Shown piece by piece: positions 11,493-22,874 of a DNA stretch of 64,000 nucleotides (positions are counted from its first letter, which is position 1; each line of letters opens with the position of its first letter). The stretch is taken from contig NC_081846.1 of the NCBI RefSeq assembly GCF_963259705.1, positions 92,764,641 to 92,828,640 on the forward strand. The letters run 5' to 3'. This DNA comes from Myotis daubentonii (Eukaryota > Chordata > Mammalia > Chiroptera > Vespertilionidae). A program made the translations under genes and the position numbers. Below the pieces are notes generated by a model. That model did no database searches. It was given only the letters and a program-made list of their open reading frames with translations, and was not told the origin of the DNA.

Positions 11493-12561
11493 CTGCTACC
11501 TCTCTTCCACCAAAGTACTCAGAAAAGTATGGGGATGGTAAAGGAAAGGGTTTTAAGGAAAATTCCAAGATCATAACAAACATGCTTCAGCAGGAACAAG
11601 GGGGTAAATTAGAAAAACAACCCTCTGATACTTTTGGAAAACAATTATTCCATTACATATTGATAACTCTGAAATCTTTGTTGAAAGTTTACTTTCTTAT
11701 CTTAATTGCTTAGTAGAAACCAGGTAAAAATGTAATATACAAAATGACCTGACAGGAAGACATGTGCTGTAGTAAGCTTGGAGATATTTATTCAAAATGA
11801 ATTCCTATCCATCAACCAATTAATAAAACCAGCAATGATCATGGTCTTGGGTAACAAAAACACTCGAGTCTAGCAGCAAAACAATGTCAAACAAAACAAA
11901 TATCCTGTGAAAAATGTCTTTAAAAGCTCATCACCTTATAAATCAACCTGAGCAAATCAAATATAGAAATTAATATGCAAACATCTAGATGAGGTACATA
12001 GAAAAAGAATGCAAGAAAATAACAGTTTTGTATTTTTTTGTTGTTGTTGTTGTTGTTTTTTACTTCAACAATGCAAAGGAAAACAGAAAGAATTCTGGTT
12101 GGTCAATTAATGCCAAACAAATATAATTGTTTTCTGGATAAGACTGCAGAATAAGTAGGTGGAGCAAGGGCAAAGGATGTGTATATTTCTATGTAATTGT
12201 GTGTTTTTGTACACATATTACATACAACTGTATATACTCATATGTATATGCATTTGATATGCATGATTTATAGTTAAGAAAGCTCACAAAATATTTTATT
12301 AAAGTCAACTTCATAGGCACATAAATCGATTTAAAAATGTCTAAAAGACTATTAATATGGGACACTGTCATTCACATCATACTAATGTATGATGTGAGGT
12401 TTCCACTAATAACCTAGAAACTTGGAGATAAACATTCTTTTCTTAACATGTAATATGAAATAGTGCTTTTCTTAGGAGTAGAAACTCAATACTCAGGGAT
12501 TCAATAAGGTTTTTAAAATGCAGACAAACAATAAGTAGTAAAGACAAACCAAGGAAAATAA
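11493..12561. other. Unassigned intergenic DNA
   Basis: No gene or named repeat is visible. There is a (TTG)n tract with T-runs at 12034-12060. A short inverted pair, CACATCATAC and GTATGATGTG, flanks 12373-12397. Otherwise this is AT-rich background. Confidence 0.4.
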
Positions 12562-12990
12562 TCCTATACAATAAAAGCCCAGTGACCAAAATGGCAGAAC
12601 GACCAGAGATCAGAACACCCATGGCCCCTCACTCCAGCAAGCCTGCCCCCCAGTGAGTGGTTAGGAGCAATCAGGCAGGTGAGCGGTTAGGGGCAATCAG
12701 GAAGGCAGGTAGAGCAGTTAGAGGCAATCAGGCAGGAAGAGTCAGTTAGGGGCAATCAGGCAGGCAGGCAAAGGTGGTTAATGGTGGTCAGGCAGGCAAG
12801 TGGTTAGGGGCAATCAGGCAGGCAGGCAGGCATGGTTAGGGATAATCAGGCAGGCAGGCAGGTGGGTGGTTAGGAGTGATCAGGCAAGCAGGTGAGCAGT
12901 TAGGGGCCAGCAGTCCCAGATTTCGAGAGGGTGAAGGCCAGGCTAGGGACCCCCCCCCCGCCATATGAATTTTGTGCACCAGGCCTCTAG
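12562..12990 (+). mobile_element. HeliBat-type Helitron, first of a head-to-tail pair
   Basis: It starts TCCTATACAATAAAAGCCC after a host A and ends GGCCTCTAG at 12990. The interior is a ~30-bp degenerate tandem repeat (GGTTAGGGGCAATCAGGCAG units, about 12655-12905). The next Helitron starts at the very next base. The two have unrelated 5' regions, so they belong to different subfamilies. Confidence 0.93.
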
Positions 12991-13620
12991 TCTATATATA
13001 TAAAACCCTGATATGCAAATAGATAAAACAGCAGAACAACCGAATAACTGGTCTCTATAACATGTGCTAACCACCAGGGGGTGCGTATGGAACATGGTGG
13101 GCATTGGCCACGGCGGGATGGTGGAACAAGTGAGTGAGGGCACCAGACCAAGGCCAGTTGCTGTCATCCGGGCAAGCCTCTGGTGTTTACTGAAAATTCT
13201 TTGCTCCCGAGAGCCATGGTCCCACCTGGCACTTGCACCTGCTGCTGGTGCTGGCCCTGCTTGCACCTGCTGCTGGCACCAGAGCCACTGCTTGCACCCA
13301 CTGCTGGTGCAGGAGCTGCCACTTGCACCCACTGCCAGCTGCAAGTGTCCAGTGCTGGTCCTGATCACTCGATGCCATCAGCAGGTGCAAGCAGTGGCTG
13401 CCAATTACAATTGCTCCTGAGGGCTTCTCCACCTCCCCCTGCTCCTGAAGGGTGATTGAGGCAGCAGCCTCCACTCGCACCCACTGCTGATGCCAGGGGC
13501 TGTGGCAGGAGTGGCCAGGCAGGGGCGTGAGAGATGGGCCAAGACCTGCCCCTGTGCCCGCCACATCCTTGCAGCCCACAGTTCTTTCAAGGTGCATGAA
13601 TTCTTGCACTAGGCCCCTAG
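12991..13620 (+). mobile_element. HeliBat-type Helitron, second of a head-to-tail pair
   Basis: It starts TCTATATATATAAAACCCTG immediately after the CTAG of the preceding element. It ends AGGCCCCTAG at 13620, before a host T. The 3' hairpin is GTGCATGAATTCTTGCAC. A CTTGCACC(C/T)(A/G)CTGC-rich minisatellite occupies 13210-13400. It explains the overlapping open frames of up to 141 codons on both strands. Confidence 0.93.
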
Positions 13621-13746
13621 TAGATGTATAAATGCACTAACTTCTAAATGTCCTGAATCAACTATCTTGATGATTCCAGGCTACTTGTTATATGAATAAT
13701 CTTAGACATAATGTGTCTACACCATTTAAATGTATAGAAATAATAA

Positions 13747-14281
13747 TCTTATATAATAAAAGCCTAATATGTAAATTGACCCCTCGACCCGGAGTTTGAC
13801 CAAGAGTTCTACCAGAAGTTTGACCGTTCACTATGACGTGCGCTGACCACCACAGGGCGGCACAGAACATGGCAGGTGTCAGTGACACAGTGCTGGCAGA
13901 GGATGGGAGTGGAGGTACTTCCAGGCCTGATTGACCCCAATGAGAGTGGGACCGTGGCAGAATGGTGGAGCAGGTGAGTGAGTGGTGCCAGGCCAACATG
14001 GGTCCGAGTGGGGCCTGATCTCCTGCCAATTGCCCCACAGTCTGCGACCAGTGGCGACAGCAGGGGGCAGGGCTACTTCCTGACTCCCAGGTGCTAAGGG
14101 AGCTGGGTGGGGACCGATGACTCAGGTGGAGGGGGGCATATGGGAGTTTGGGGGCCTAGGTGCTGCCCAGGGCCCAGATGTCAGCTGGGACCTGCCCATC
14201 CATGCCAGATGCTCGTGTTTTGATCACCAGCCAGGCCTAGGGACTGCACTCGTGCATGAATTTTGTGCACCAGGCCTCTAG
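13747..14281 (+). mobile_element. HeliBat-type Helitron, first of a second head-to-tail pair
   Basis: It starts TCTTATATAATAAAAGCC after host A and ends GGCCTCTAG at 14281, with the 3' hairpin at 14253-14270. It lies 126 bp from the previous pair. The element that follows abuts it with no spacer. Confidence 0.93.
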
Positions 14282-14931
14282 TCCTACATAATAAAGAGCT
14301 AATATGCAAATAGTCCTCATGTCATCACACTATAATGGCTCAGGCACTCAACACTGGGGAAAAAATAATGGAGACCAGCAAGGCACAAATAAGCTCATGA
14401 GAGAGGAAGGGGGACCAGCCTGGCACAAATGAGCTCACAAGAGAGGAAAGAGAAACAGTCATGCTGTGGCCTGGGAGAGGTACAAGGCGCCTGCCCCGTG
14501 GTCCCAGGCACCAATGTCTTTGCCTGTGCCTGCAGCCCGGGAGAGGGACAAGCCACCCACACCACAGTCCCAGGCACCTGCAGCTGAGGCCAACCCAGGT
14601 CCTGGGTGCCTGCAACTGGCCAGAGGAGGAAATCTTGGGTGCCGGGTCCCGGGTGTGGGGTGAGGTAGAGGTGGTTAGGGGTAATCAGGCCAGCAGGGGA
14701 GCAGTTAGGGGCAATCAGGCAGGCAGGCAGGCAGAGGTGTTAGGGGTGATCAGGCAGGCAGGCAGAGGGGTTAGGGGCAATCAGGCAGGCAGGCAGGTGA
14801 ATGGTTAGGAGCCAGTGGTTCCAGATTGTGAGAGGCAGTCGCACATCCCCCAAGGGGTCCTGGATTGGAGAGGGTGCAGGCTGGGCTAAGGGACCCCTCC
14901 CATGCATGAATTTTGTGCACCCAGCATCTAG
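14282..14931 (+). mobile_element. HeliBat-type Helitron, second of a second head-to-tail pair
   Basis: It starts TCCTACATAATAAAGAGC directly after the preceding CTAG and ends CCAGCATCTAG at 14931, before a host T in an (AAT)n stretch. An internal tandem repeat (GTTAGGGG(C/T)AATCAGGCAGG) occupies 14670-14810. Its 115-codon frame is repeat-derived. Confidence 0.93.
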
Positions 14932-14934
14932 TAA

Positions 14935-15062
14935 TAATAATAAACAGCTATCACTTATAGAATGCCTACTCTGTGATAGATGCTATCAGGATTTTTATAA
15001 TTCCTTAACTGATGTACTGAAAGCAAATGTATTGTCCATACTTAACATATAAGAAACGTCTT
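14935..15062 (-). mobile_element. MIR SINE remnant
   Basis: The stretch AACAGCTATCACTTATAGAA, then GCCTACTCTGTGATAGATGC, then TTCCTTAACTGATG is the antisense MIR 3' region. It lies directly beside the Helitron pair. Confidence 0.6.
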
Positions 15063-15279
15063 TAATCAATGTGACAGACCCCCCCCCCATGCTTTCTTCC
15101 CATTCTTGCTCCAAGTGTGCATCCTAAAATGCATCTGTGTTATCCCACTATGTAAAACCCATCGTTAACTTGTAATCACCAAGTGATAGAAGCTTACGTT
15201 CTTCAACATACAGCAGAAGAGTCTTCCCAATGTTGCCATGTCTCAGTGCTCCCTTAATCTTTTATGATGTCTAGTTTCT

Positions 15280-15595
15280 ACATATCAACCAAATTCTCAC
15301 CTTTAGGACTTTGCAGAAGCCGTGTACTCTGCCTGCCATGTGTCCCACCTGGGCCTGCTGAACTAGCAGTTCTCTCTTGTCTTCACGTCTCAGCTCAAAC
15401 ATCACCCAGAACTGATATCACCTCGAATGTCCTTCCCCTGGGCTTTGCCCCTCCTCATTCCAGCTCCTGTCCTATGTGGGCTGCAAGCTCTTTGTGTTCT
15501 GTGAGTCTTATAATGCCTCTCCCTGTCTGCTGAGCACAGTGCTTGTTTCATGAAAAAAATATTTGAGTACGTGAATGTATCAAACAATACATCAA
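15280..15595 (+). mobile_element. L2 LINE remnant (3' end)
   Basis: It carries L2-like phrases: GACTTTGCAGAAGC, GTCTCAGCTCAAACATCACC, CTGAGCACAGTGCTTGTTTC and a final AATATTTGAGTACGTGAATG. It is old and has no coding capacity. Confidence 0.6.
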
Positions 15596-15804
15596 TCAGT
15601 AAATAAGGATTTTCTTAATAATGATTGAACCAGCTCAAACTAGTATTAGATCTAATTTTTAAAATCAGAAATTTAATGAGAAAAGAAAAAGCAGACAAAA
15701 TGTCATATAGCATGAAAAAAAAAATCAAACTAAGTAAGCCAGAGCTATACATGGTTTAAGTTCCTGGTTTGTATATAAAAGAAATTTGATATTATGTGGT
15801 ATAT
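15596..15804. other. Unassigned AT-rich DNA
   Basis: Nothing recognisable is seen. Confidence 0.4.
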
Positions 15805-15960
15805 AGCCTAGTAGCTAATGCCCAAGTTTTGGAAATACCTGGGCTCAAAACCCAACTCTGAATTTATATAATTGTTTAAGTCAATGAAATATCTACTTTA
15901 CATATTTTAAAGAATTTTAGACCTGCTACTGTGGGTAAATTTGAGGTGTACGGTATGTGG
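15805..15960 (+). mobile_element. MIR SINE remnant
   Basis: The phrase TATAGCCTAGTAGCTAATGC, then GGAAATACCTGGGCTCAAAACCC, matches the sense MIR tRNA-like head and its following region. Confidence 0.55.
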
Positions 15961-16899
15961 GGGGTGAGAGAAGGGAAAGGTTTGAGGAAGCAGAGACAGA
16001 AAGCAAATTCCATTGAAAAGTGCTGCTATAGAACGAGCATGCCATGATTCTAGGCAGCTGACACTCTTGGATGTTTGTAAAGTCATTAAATTCTAATTAA
16101 TATTGGATTAAGCCTGCCACAGTGGGACATGCCCTAAAGTGTTTCTTCTCAGATCAGAAATGCCTAGCCTCCTGCTGTCTCACAGATGCTTGTCAGCTAC
16201 AGCTTGTTCGTGTTTGAGATGTGAAATTGCATAGCTTCCAAGTCACAGACCACAAGTGCTAAAAACTCATGACCTGAGTGCTGCCTCAGAAATCAACAGA
16301 GTGGCTAGATCCCTGGTGTCTGGTGTTCCAGACGGGCTCACAACTCTCCACCCTCTTTGGGAAAAGAAAAGCCTTAATGGAGAGTTGTACTGACAGGCCA
16401 CCTGCTTTCCTCCTTATGAATATTCCAGGAAGCATCTTAAAGCCAAAGAATTGTTTTACAATTGCTTTGAAGTTAACAAACATTTTTTTAATAAGTTATA
16501 TTACTTGGTCCTTATAAAAATTCAGAAAGCTATATACTTTAGTAATCTTAGATGAAGACTTTGAGGTTCAGGACACTTGGTGCAGAGGCCTGGTTCAAGC
16601 CTAGGTATAATTCCAAGATCTGGATTATTTTTGTGTCAACACAAGCCAACCTCCTGGAGAGCCAGGGAGGGGACACAGGACTCTTCCACTGCCCTCATCC
16701 CCATTTGCCAAAAGTAACCAGGAATATAATTACATTTCTTTAATTTTCTCGATTATCCATTCCCTGCCCAGACAGAAATCTTCTTTTATTGTTGCTGCCA
16801 TGCCTTCCCAGTGGATCTCAGTCCTTTCCTCTTGTAAGGACAAACCACTCTTTGAAGCCCATCTTCCTCATGCTATCCCACTTCCAGCCACCCTATATG
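15961..16899. other. Unassigned intergenic DNA
   Basis: No gene is recognised. A weak antisense MIR-like phrase (GATGAAGACTTTGAGGTTCAGG) occurs near 16552. The 79-codon frame at 16278-16517 has no family resemblance. Confidence 0.4.
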
Positions 16900-17245
16900 T
16901 CATTTTCTCCATGCCCCTTCCAGGCCTTTTCACTGGGCTTTGTGGGGTCCTGGGTCTTCTGGGAATGAGCTTCTCATTATTCTCAGGCTTTGCCGTACAC
17001 CATGCATTCTTTTCCCAGTCCCTACCTTTCTAGACTGGTTGGGGTGCCTTGTATTCCCATGGCACGCAGAAATGACTCCTTATCACACCTCAGTTGTTTT
17101 CCGATCTTCCTCCAGCTTTAGGCCATATAGTGCCTGGGACTCCAGACTGCTTTCTGTGCTCTGCTGAACACACCATGCTTGGAAAAATGTCTCGCACAAA
17201 TGAAGCATTCAATAATATTTGTTGAATGAACAAATAAGTAAGTCT
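16900..17245 (+). mobile_element. L2 LINE remnant (3' end)
   Basis: The end AAGCATTCAATAATATTTGT followed by TGAATGAACAAATAAG is the typical L2 terminus. CTTTGCCGTACACC-type and TGCCTGGGACTCC-type phrases stand upstream in the expected order. The true 5' limit is unclear. Confidence 0.55.
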
Positions 17246-18224
17246 ACAATGATTGAATATCCTCATTACTCGTTTTACATACTTATTTCCAGTATTACAG
17301 AAAAATATTACCAATCATGTATGAGTCGTTCATAAAATTGAACTATCTGGTATTTTGGGGGTTTATTTTAATTTCCTGTCACCTGCCTCACTGACATTTC
17401 AAGCCTTTTCCATGTCACAGTCCCATCCACATTTCCACTATATTTACTCTCAGAAAATGGATTATATACTTTGCCAGTGCTGAGGGCACCAATTTGAGCT
17501 TTCTCCTTTCCATCTTAATCTCCCATGAAATCCTCACACTTGCTCACTCTCTCAGAAAGTGCAAACTGTGTTGGTAAAGTTGTTCTCCTCCCACCCCTCA
17601 TCTTCATCTCTGTGCCCTTCACGCAGACACTGTTGTCAGCATCCCTCCTCTTGACCTTGCATGGTGCCTTTAATTTCCCCATCTAGTCTTCCATGCCTCA
17701 CATGTTTTAGACAAAGAGGCACCTCTGTTTCAACCTGCTCTAATCATTCTGCTCCCAAGCAGCCCCACCTTCTCTGACAAGTTCCCCTTGTGCCACTTTT
17801 TCATTTGGGTCCTCATCTTTTCCTTCCCATCAGTCACACATGTGCTTCTTCAGCCCTACTTTTTCCTTAGTTTCACTTTTCTTAGCTCTGTTTCCTCAGT
17901 TCCCTCTCTTTGAGAGCTCTAACCTCCACTGAGAAGGTGTCCTCTTTCCTCCTAGCCCCTAATTTCCAACCCTTTCCAACTAAATAGGATGTTGCTTGGT
18001 CAGTGTTTCTCCTCTGTACTTCCCTTAAGTTTGAAACTTGTCTAGCTACCTCCAAGAGTGTATTATAATACTTTACACCTCAAAAATGCCCTTTATTCCT
18101 CAAGGACATTTTCATCTCATCTTGTTCCCATCAAGAACTCCATGAAAACATCTTCCCAAAATCTCTTTAAAAAGGTGATGTGGAAGTGCATGATTGTCTG
18201 TTTAAAAACTATGATCATAGAGGT
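17246..18224. other. Pyrimidine-rich, unassigned old DNA
   Basis: Between 17480 and 17950 the strand is C/T-rich, with phrases such as CTTCACGCAGACACTGTTGTC. It could be the reverse orientation of the same unnamed old repeat seen at 9366-11170, but the match is too weak to call. No gene is seen. Confidence 0.35.
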
Positions 18225-18308
18225 TTTCAGTCAAGATAGTGGAGGAGATAAGCACTGCACTCACCACTTCCACAGCCACAGAAAAATTACAACTAAATTA
18301 TAAAATAA
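18225..18308 (+). mobile_element. L1 LINE 5' end, left of a Helitron insertion
   Basis: The stretch GTTTTCAGTCAAGATAGTGG, then a phrase on CACTCACCACTTCCACAGCC, then AAAATTACAACTAAATTATAA is the start of an L1 5' UTR. It continues at 18915 beyond the Helitron. Confidence 0.7.
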
Positions 18309-18914
18309 CTAGAAGCCCAGTGCATGAATTCCTGCATGGGTGGGGTCCCTTTGAGTGGGCTGCAGGGATCAGGCTGAAACCCACAGTCCAACGCAGCCTG
18401 CAGCTCCTACCTGCTGCTCCCACTCATCCCGGCCCCACTGTGCCTGTCATGTCCAATCAGTCCCGATTGGGAGAGGCTCGCGCTGCCACAGCAGCACCCA
18501 CCAGCCATGAGTCCTGCATCTGGTGCCCTCCCAAGGGGAGTGGCCTGCAGGATCAGGGCTCTCCAGTATCCCCTGAGGGGTCCCAGATTGTGAGAGAGTG
18601 CAGGCCAGGCTGAGGGACTCCACCAGTGTACGATTGGGCCAGGGAGGGACCCGTGGGAGGGCTCCAGGGCATGTCCAGCCCATCTCACTTGGTATGATCA
18701 GTCGGACCTCAGCAACAAGCTAACCTACCAGTCAGAGCTTCTGCCTCCTGGTGGTCAGTGCACATCATAGCAACTGGTCAACCAGTTGACTGTCTGCCCC
18801 TGGTGGTCAGTGCACATCATAGTGAGCCATTGAGCAGCCTTAGCATATCATTAGCAGGTTATGCTTTGATTGGTTGTTCTGCTGTTCAGTCTATTACCCT
18901 TTTATTATATAGGA
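18309..18914 (-). mobile_element. HeliBat-type Helitron inside an L1 5' UTR
   Basis: The left end is CTAGAAGCCCAGTGCATGAA after a host A. The right end is TTTTATTATATAGGA before a host T. The Helitron splits an L1 5' UTR into 18225-18308 and 18915-19660. Its GC-rich interior gives the spurious 124- and 93-codon frames. Confidence 0.95.
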
Positions 18915-19660
18915 TTACCCTGAATGACCATCTGAAGATGAGCTGAACAGAAGTCCTATAACTAAGGATATAAAGTAGAAACCATATTGAGACTCGTAGG
19001 AGGGGCAGAGATGTGAAATGGGCTGGTACCACACCCACCTGTGGCAATTGAGAATCTGGAGGAATGTTTCAACTGCAGAGGTCGACCCTGAGCAATGGGA
19101 GGTCCTACCTCCACACTGGGCTCTTGAGCCTGAAGAACCAGTGCCAGGGAGAAAAGAGCTCACACCATATGGCTATGAAAATTAGTGGGGCTTCCATCCA
19201 TCTGGGTGGCACAGAGGACTGCTGGAATACCTGGGTATCTTCTTAAAGGGCCTGCGCACAGATTCATTCACTCACAAGCACTCACCCTGCACTCCAGGGA
19301 AGGGATAGTAGCTAGAGGGCCACCAGAGACATAAAGGAAGATGAATTGGGTGGCTTTGGGGCAAGAGCTGCAGGGATGATCACCATTGTCTCTGTATTAA
19401 GCCCACCTCCCATGGTGCCTTCTGGCACAGGGGCCACCAAAACTGAATCTGAATTAACTTGGTAAATACCACTCACCCCACCTAGATGACTCCGAGATCC
19501 TGCCCCAACCAACACAAGCACCTCCTGAATCTCTATCAATGGCAGAAAACCAGCCTTGGCCCATCCTGCAGCATGCTTAAAAACTGTCAAAGGTCCACAG
19601 GCCTAGGAAGTCAGCAGCTGGTCTCTGCGTGCCCTGTGTCTCTTGCTGAATTGACACAGC
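18915..19660 (+). mobile_element. L1 LINE 5' UTR, right of the Helitron insertion
   Basis: The order of phrases is L1 5' UTR: GATGAGCTGAACAGAAGTCC, ATAACTAAGGATATAAAGTA, ATTGAGACTCGTAGGAGGGG, TGGGCTGGTACCACACCCAC. It breaks off near 19660 into Helitron-like sequence. ORF1 and the first half of ORF2 are missing from this copy. Confidence 0.75.
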
Positions 19661-20033
19661 CCAGTCTGCACCTTCTCCAATCTGGGACCCCCCCAGAGGA
19701 TGTCCGACTGCCGGTTTAGGCCTGCTCTCACAGAGCAGTTGGATATCCCTCTCACAATCTGGGACTGCTGGCTCCTAACTGCTTCTGCCTGCCAACCTGA
19801 ACGCCCCCTAACCACTCCCCAGCAGGCCTGACTGACGCCTAACTGCTCCTCTGCTGGCCTGATCGCCCAACAGCTGCCCTCCCCTGCCACCACCCACCTC
19901 TTTCACCAGGCCCCGTCTCTGCTGTGCATGCGGCCATCTTGTGACAGCCATCTTGTGATGACATTAGGGCACGATGCATGAGGGTGTGACGATCACCTAG
20001 GCTATGATTAGTATAGATAGTATTGTAAGACCT
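19661..20033 (-). mobile_element. Truncated Helitron fragment replacing the middle of an L1
   Basis: The internal Helitron phrases (CCAATCTGGGACCCCC, GAGGATGTCCGACTGCC, repeated CCTAACTGCTC...CTGGCCTGATCGCC) are clear. Neither terminus is present: the CTAG/hairpin end and the TATAATAAAAG end are both missing. L1 5' UTR lies to the left and L1 ORF2 to the right, so the fragment fills the gap left by the lost L1 middle. Confidence 0.7.
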
Positions 20034-22050
20034 AGCCATAGCAATCAGACAAAAACAAAAAACAAAAAAAGAGAAAAGAAATAAAAGGTATCCAAATTGG
20101 AAAAGAAGTAAAACTCCCATTATTTGCAGATGATACAATACTATAGAGAGAACCCTAAAGATTCTACCAAAAACCTATTAGAACTGATAAATAAATTCAA
20201 TAAAGGAGCAAGATACAAAATTAATATTCAGAAATCGGTTATATTTTTATACATAAATAATGAACTTTCCAAAAAAGAAATTTACAATTGCATCAAAAAA
20301 TAAAGTACCTAGAAATAAATTTAACCAAGGAGGTAAAAGACTGGTATTCAGAAAATTATAAGAGATTTAAGAAAGAATTTGAACAAGATAGAAATGGAAT
20401 CATGTACCCTGCTCATGGATAGAAAGAATTCACATTGTCGAAATGTCTATTCTACCCAAAGAACTCTATAGATTAAACACAATCTCTATCAAAATATCAA
20501 CAATAGTTTTCACAGAACTAGAGCAAATAATCCAAAAATTTATAAGAAGTCACAGCAACCTTGAAAAAGAAGAACCAAGAAGTTTCATGCCACCTGATAT
20601 CAAACTATATTACAAGGTTTTAGTATCCAAACTGCCTTGTACTGTCATAAAAACAGACACGTAGATCAATGAAACAGAATAGGGAGTCCAGAAATACCCA
20701 TACTTATATAAACAATTAATATATGGCAAAGGAGGCAATAACATACAATGGGGTAAAGGTCTATTCAATAAAATGTTGTTGATAAAATTAGACAGATAAC
20801 ATGCAAAAATGAAACCATACCACCTTCTTAAGTCATATACAAGAATAAACTCAAGTGGTTTAAAGACTTAAATGCAAGTCTTGAAACTATAAAACTCCTA
20901 GAAGAAAGCATAGCCAGTAAACTCTAACATTTATCTTAGCAATTTTTATTTTTTTAAAATATCTCTTTGGGCAAGGGAAACAGAAGAAAAAATAAATAAG
21001 TAGGACTACTTGAAATGGAAAGGTTTTGTATGTGGCAAAGTAGACCATCAAAGAAATGAAAAACAACATACCAAATCAGAGAACGTATTCACCAATGATA
21101 TATGCAATAAGGGGTTCATATCTAAAATATATGAAGAATTCATAAAACTTAACACCAAAAATACAAACGATCCACTTAAAGGATAAGCAGAGCACCTGAG
21201 TAGATATTTCTCCAAACAGGACATGCAGATGGCCAATAGACATATGAAAAGATGCTCAATGTTACTAATCATTAGAGAAATGCAAATTAAAATGACAATA
21301 AGATATCACTTCACAACTGTCAGAATGGCTGTCATCAATAAATCAACAAACAGTAAGTGTTGGTGAGGATATAGAAAAATGAGAATCCTTGTGCACCATT
21401 GGTGAGACTGAAAATTGGTGCAGTAACTACGGAAAACAGTATGGAAGGTCCTTAAAATTTTTTTAAATAGAATTGTGCTTTTACCTAGCAATTTCACTTC
21501 TGGGTACGTATCTGAAGAAATCCAAAACACTCACTCAAAAAGTGATATGCACCCCTATATTCATTGCAATATTATTTACAATAGCCAATATATGAAATCA
21601 ACATAAATGCCCATCAGGAGACAACTGAATTAAAAAGGGGTGGTACATATGTACAATCAAATATTATTTAGCCATTAAAAAGAATACAATCTTATCATTT
21701 GTGACAACATGGATTGACCTAGAGGGTATTAATTGAAATAATTCAGACAAAGACAAACACCACATGATTTTACCTATATGTGGAATCTAAAAAAAAGAAA
21801 ACAAACAAAATAGATACAGATGATAAACTGATGATTTCCAGATGGGAGAAATTTGTGGGGCAGGGGATCTGAGAGAAAAAGGTGAAAGGATTAACAAGTA
21901 CAAGTTTTCAGTTACAATATAGTCCTGGGTATTTAAAACACAACATAGGAAATATAATCAATAATATTGTAATAAATATATGGTGTCAAATGAGTACTAG
22001 AGTGATTATGGGTCACTTCAAGGGGATTATAAATGTCTAACCACTCTGCA
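20034..22050 (+). mobile_element. L1 LINE, distal ORF2 and 3' UTR
   Basis: The sequence begins with the L1 reverse-transcriptase region (AAGACCTAGCCATAGCAATC, then ATTATTTGCAGATGATACAA). It runs through the ORF2 C-terminus to the 3' end. The 73-codon frame at 20443-20664 (MSILPKELYRLNTISIKIST) is ORF2. Phrases at 21230-21600 are the C-terminal part, but with many stops. The 3' end near 22010-22050 (GGTGTCAAATGAGTACTAGAG, then TATAAATGTCTAACCACTCT) lacks a poly(A) tail. Confidence 0.85.
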
Positions 22051-22119
22051 GTGTTAGGGTCACTGATGGAGGAGTGCCCAAGGCCAAAAAGGGTGATGAA
22101 TTATGAATTTATTTATTTA
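22051..22119. other. Short unassigned stretch next to a Helitron
   Basis: It contains the 16-mer GAATTATGAATTTATT, which recurs at about 22479 beyond the Helitron. Its origin is unclear. Confidence 0.3.
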
Positions 22120-22385
22120 CTAGAGGCCTGGTGCATGAAATTCATACACAGGTAGGGTCCCTAGGCCTGGCCGGTAATCAGGGCTGATCTGTGGGATGAC
22201 CAGCAGGGTGATCGAGGGGGCCCCCGCTGGCACCTGCCTTGGCCAGCCTGGGGCCTGCTGGCTGGGGGAAGCTCCTGTATTGAACATCTGCCCCCTGGTG
22301 GTCAGTGGGTGTCATAGAGACCTGTCATTCCACCGATCATTCAACCGTTTGGTCGGTTTGCATATTAGGCTTTTATTATATAGGA
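22120..22385 (-). mobile_element. Short HeliBat-type Helitron, complete
   Basis: The left end is CTAGAGGCCTGGTGCATGAA and the right end TTTTATTATATAGGA. The flanking bases are A and T. The interior carries the family phrase CCCCTGGTGGTCAGTG. Confidence 0.95.
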
Positions 22386-22479
22386 TTTTTAAGTAAACAT
22401 TTTTCAGTCGTTTTTATTTCAAGAAAAATGATTTTAAATATAATAATGTTTCATGCAGTAAATCTTAATATTTCAAGAA

Positions 22480-22870
22480 TTATGAATTTATTAGGTCATC
22501 TGGATACCAGATGGGCTGAGCCCCAAAATGGCGCCAGCCCCCAAAGACAGGAAGTCAGAGGGTTTTAAAGGTGGATTTTTTCTGGGTGGGGAATTCTCTG
22601 TGCAGGTCTGGATTCTGGGAAACTCAGGAGGAGAGAGATAATGATCTTAGCAAGTGGAATGTGGTCTGAGCAAGTGGAATGTCCATTGTGAAGTGGCCTA
22701 AAGGTCAGTCCCCAGGGGAGGGGATGTTGATTCAATTATCTGATCAGACTTAACATCTGAAATAATATAATATTTGCCATAGACCAATTCCAGCATGTCA
22801 TAATTTTAAGAGTTTCATCAAAAGGTTGATGAGACTTGAGGACTCAACAGGGTTGAGTCACACATGTAGT
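22480..22870 (-). mobile_element. Possible LTR (endogenous retrovirus), antisense
   Basis: Read on the minus strand it has an LTR-like layout: TTTAAAACCCTCTGACTTCC, then a GC-rich stretch with GGCGCCATTTTGGGGC, then a CTAATAAATTC poly(A)-signal-like site. I cannot fix TG/CA ends or a target duplication, so this is tentative. Confidence 0.4.
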
Positions 22871-22874
22871 CACC

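Noticed and set aside
12655..12905. CRISPR-like regularly spaced repeats
   Set aside because: The units are contiguous and degenerate with no unique spacers, inside a Helitron in animal DNA.
12943..13609. Open frames of 118-141 codons on both strands
   Set aside because: They lie in the GC-rich minisatellite of a Helitron, and several frames are open at once.
18447..18688. Overlapping 78- and 93-codon minus-strand frames
   Set aside because: They lie inside the Helitron at 18309-18914.
22100..22495. 16-bp repeat GAATTATGAATTTATT on both sides of a Helitron as its target duplication
   Set aside because: Helitrons make no target duplication and the second copy is ~95 bp past the Helitron end; its origin is unexplained.
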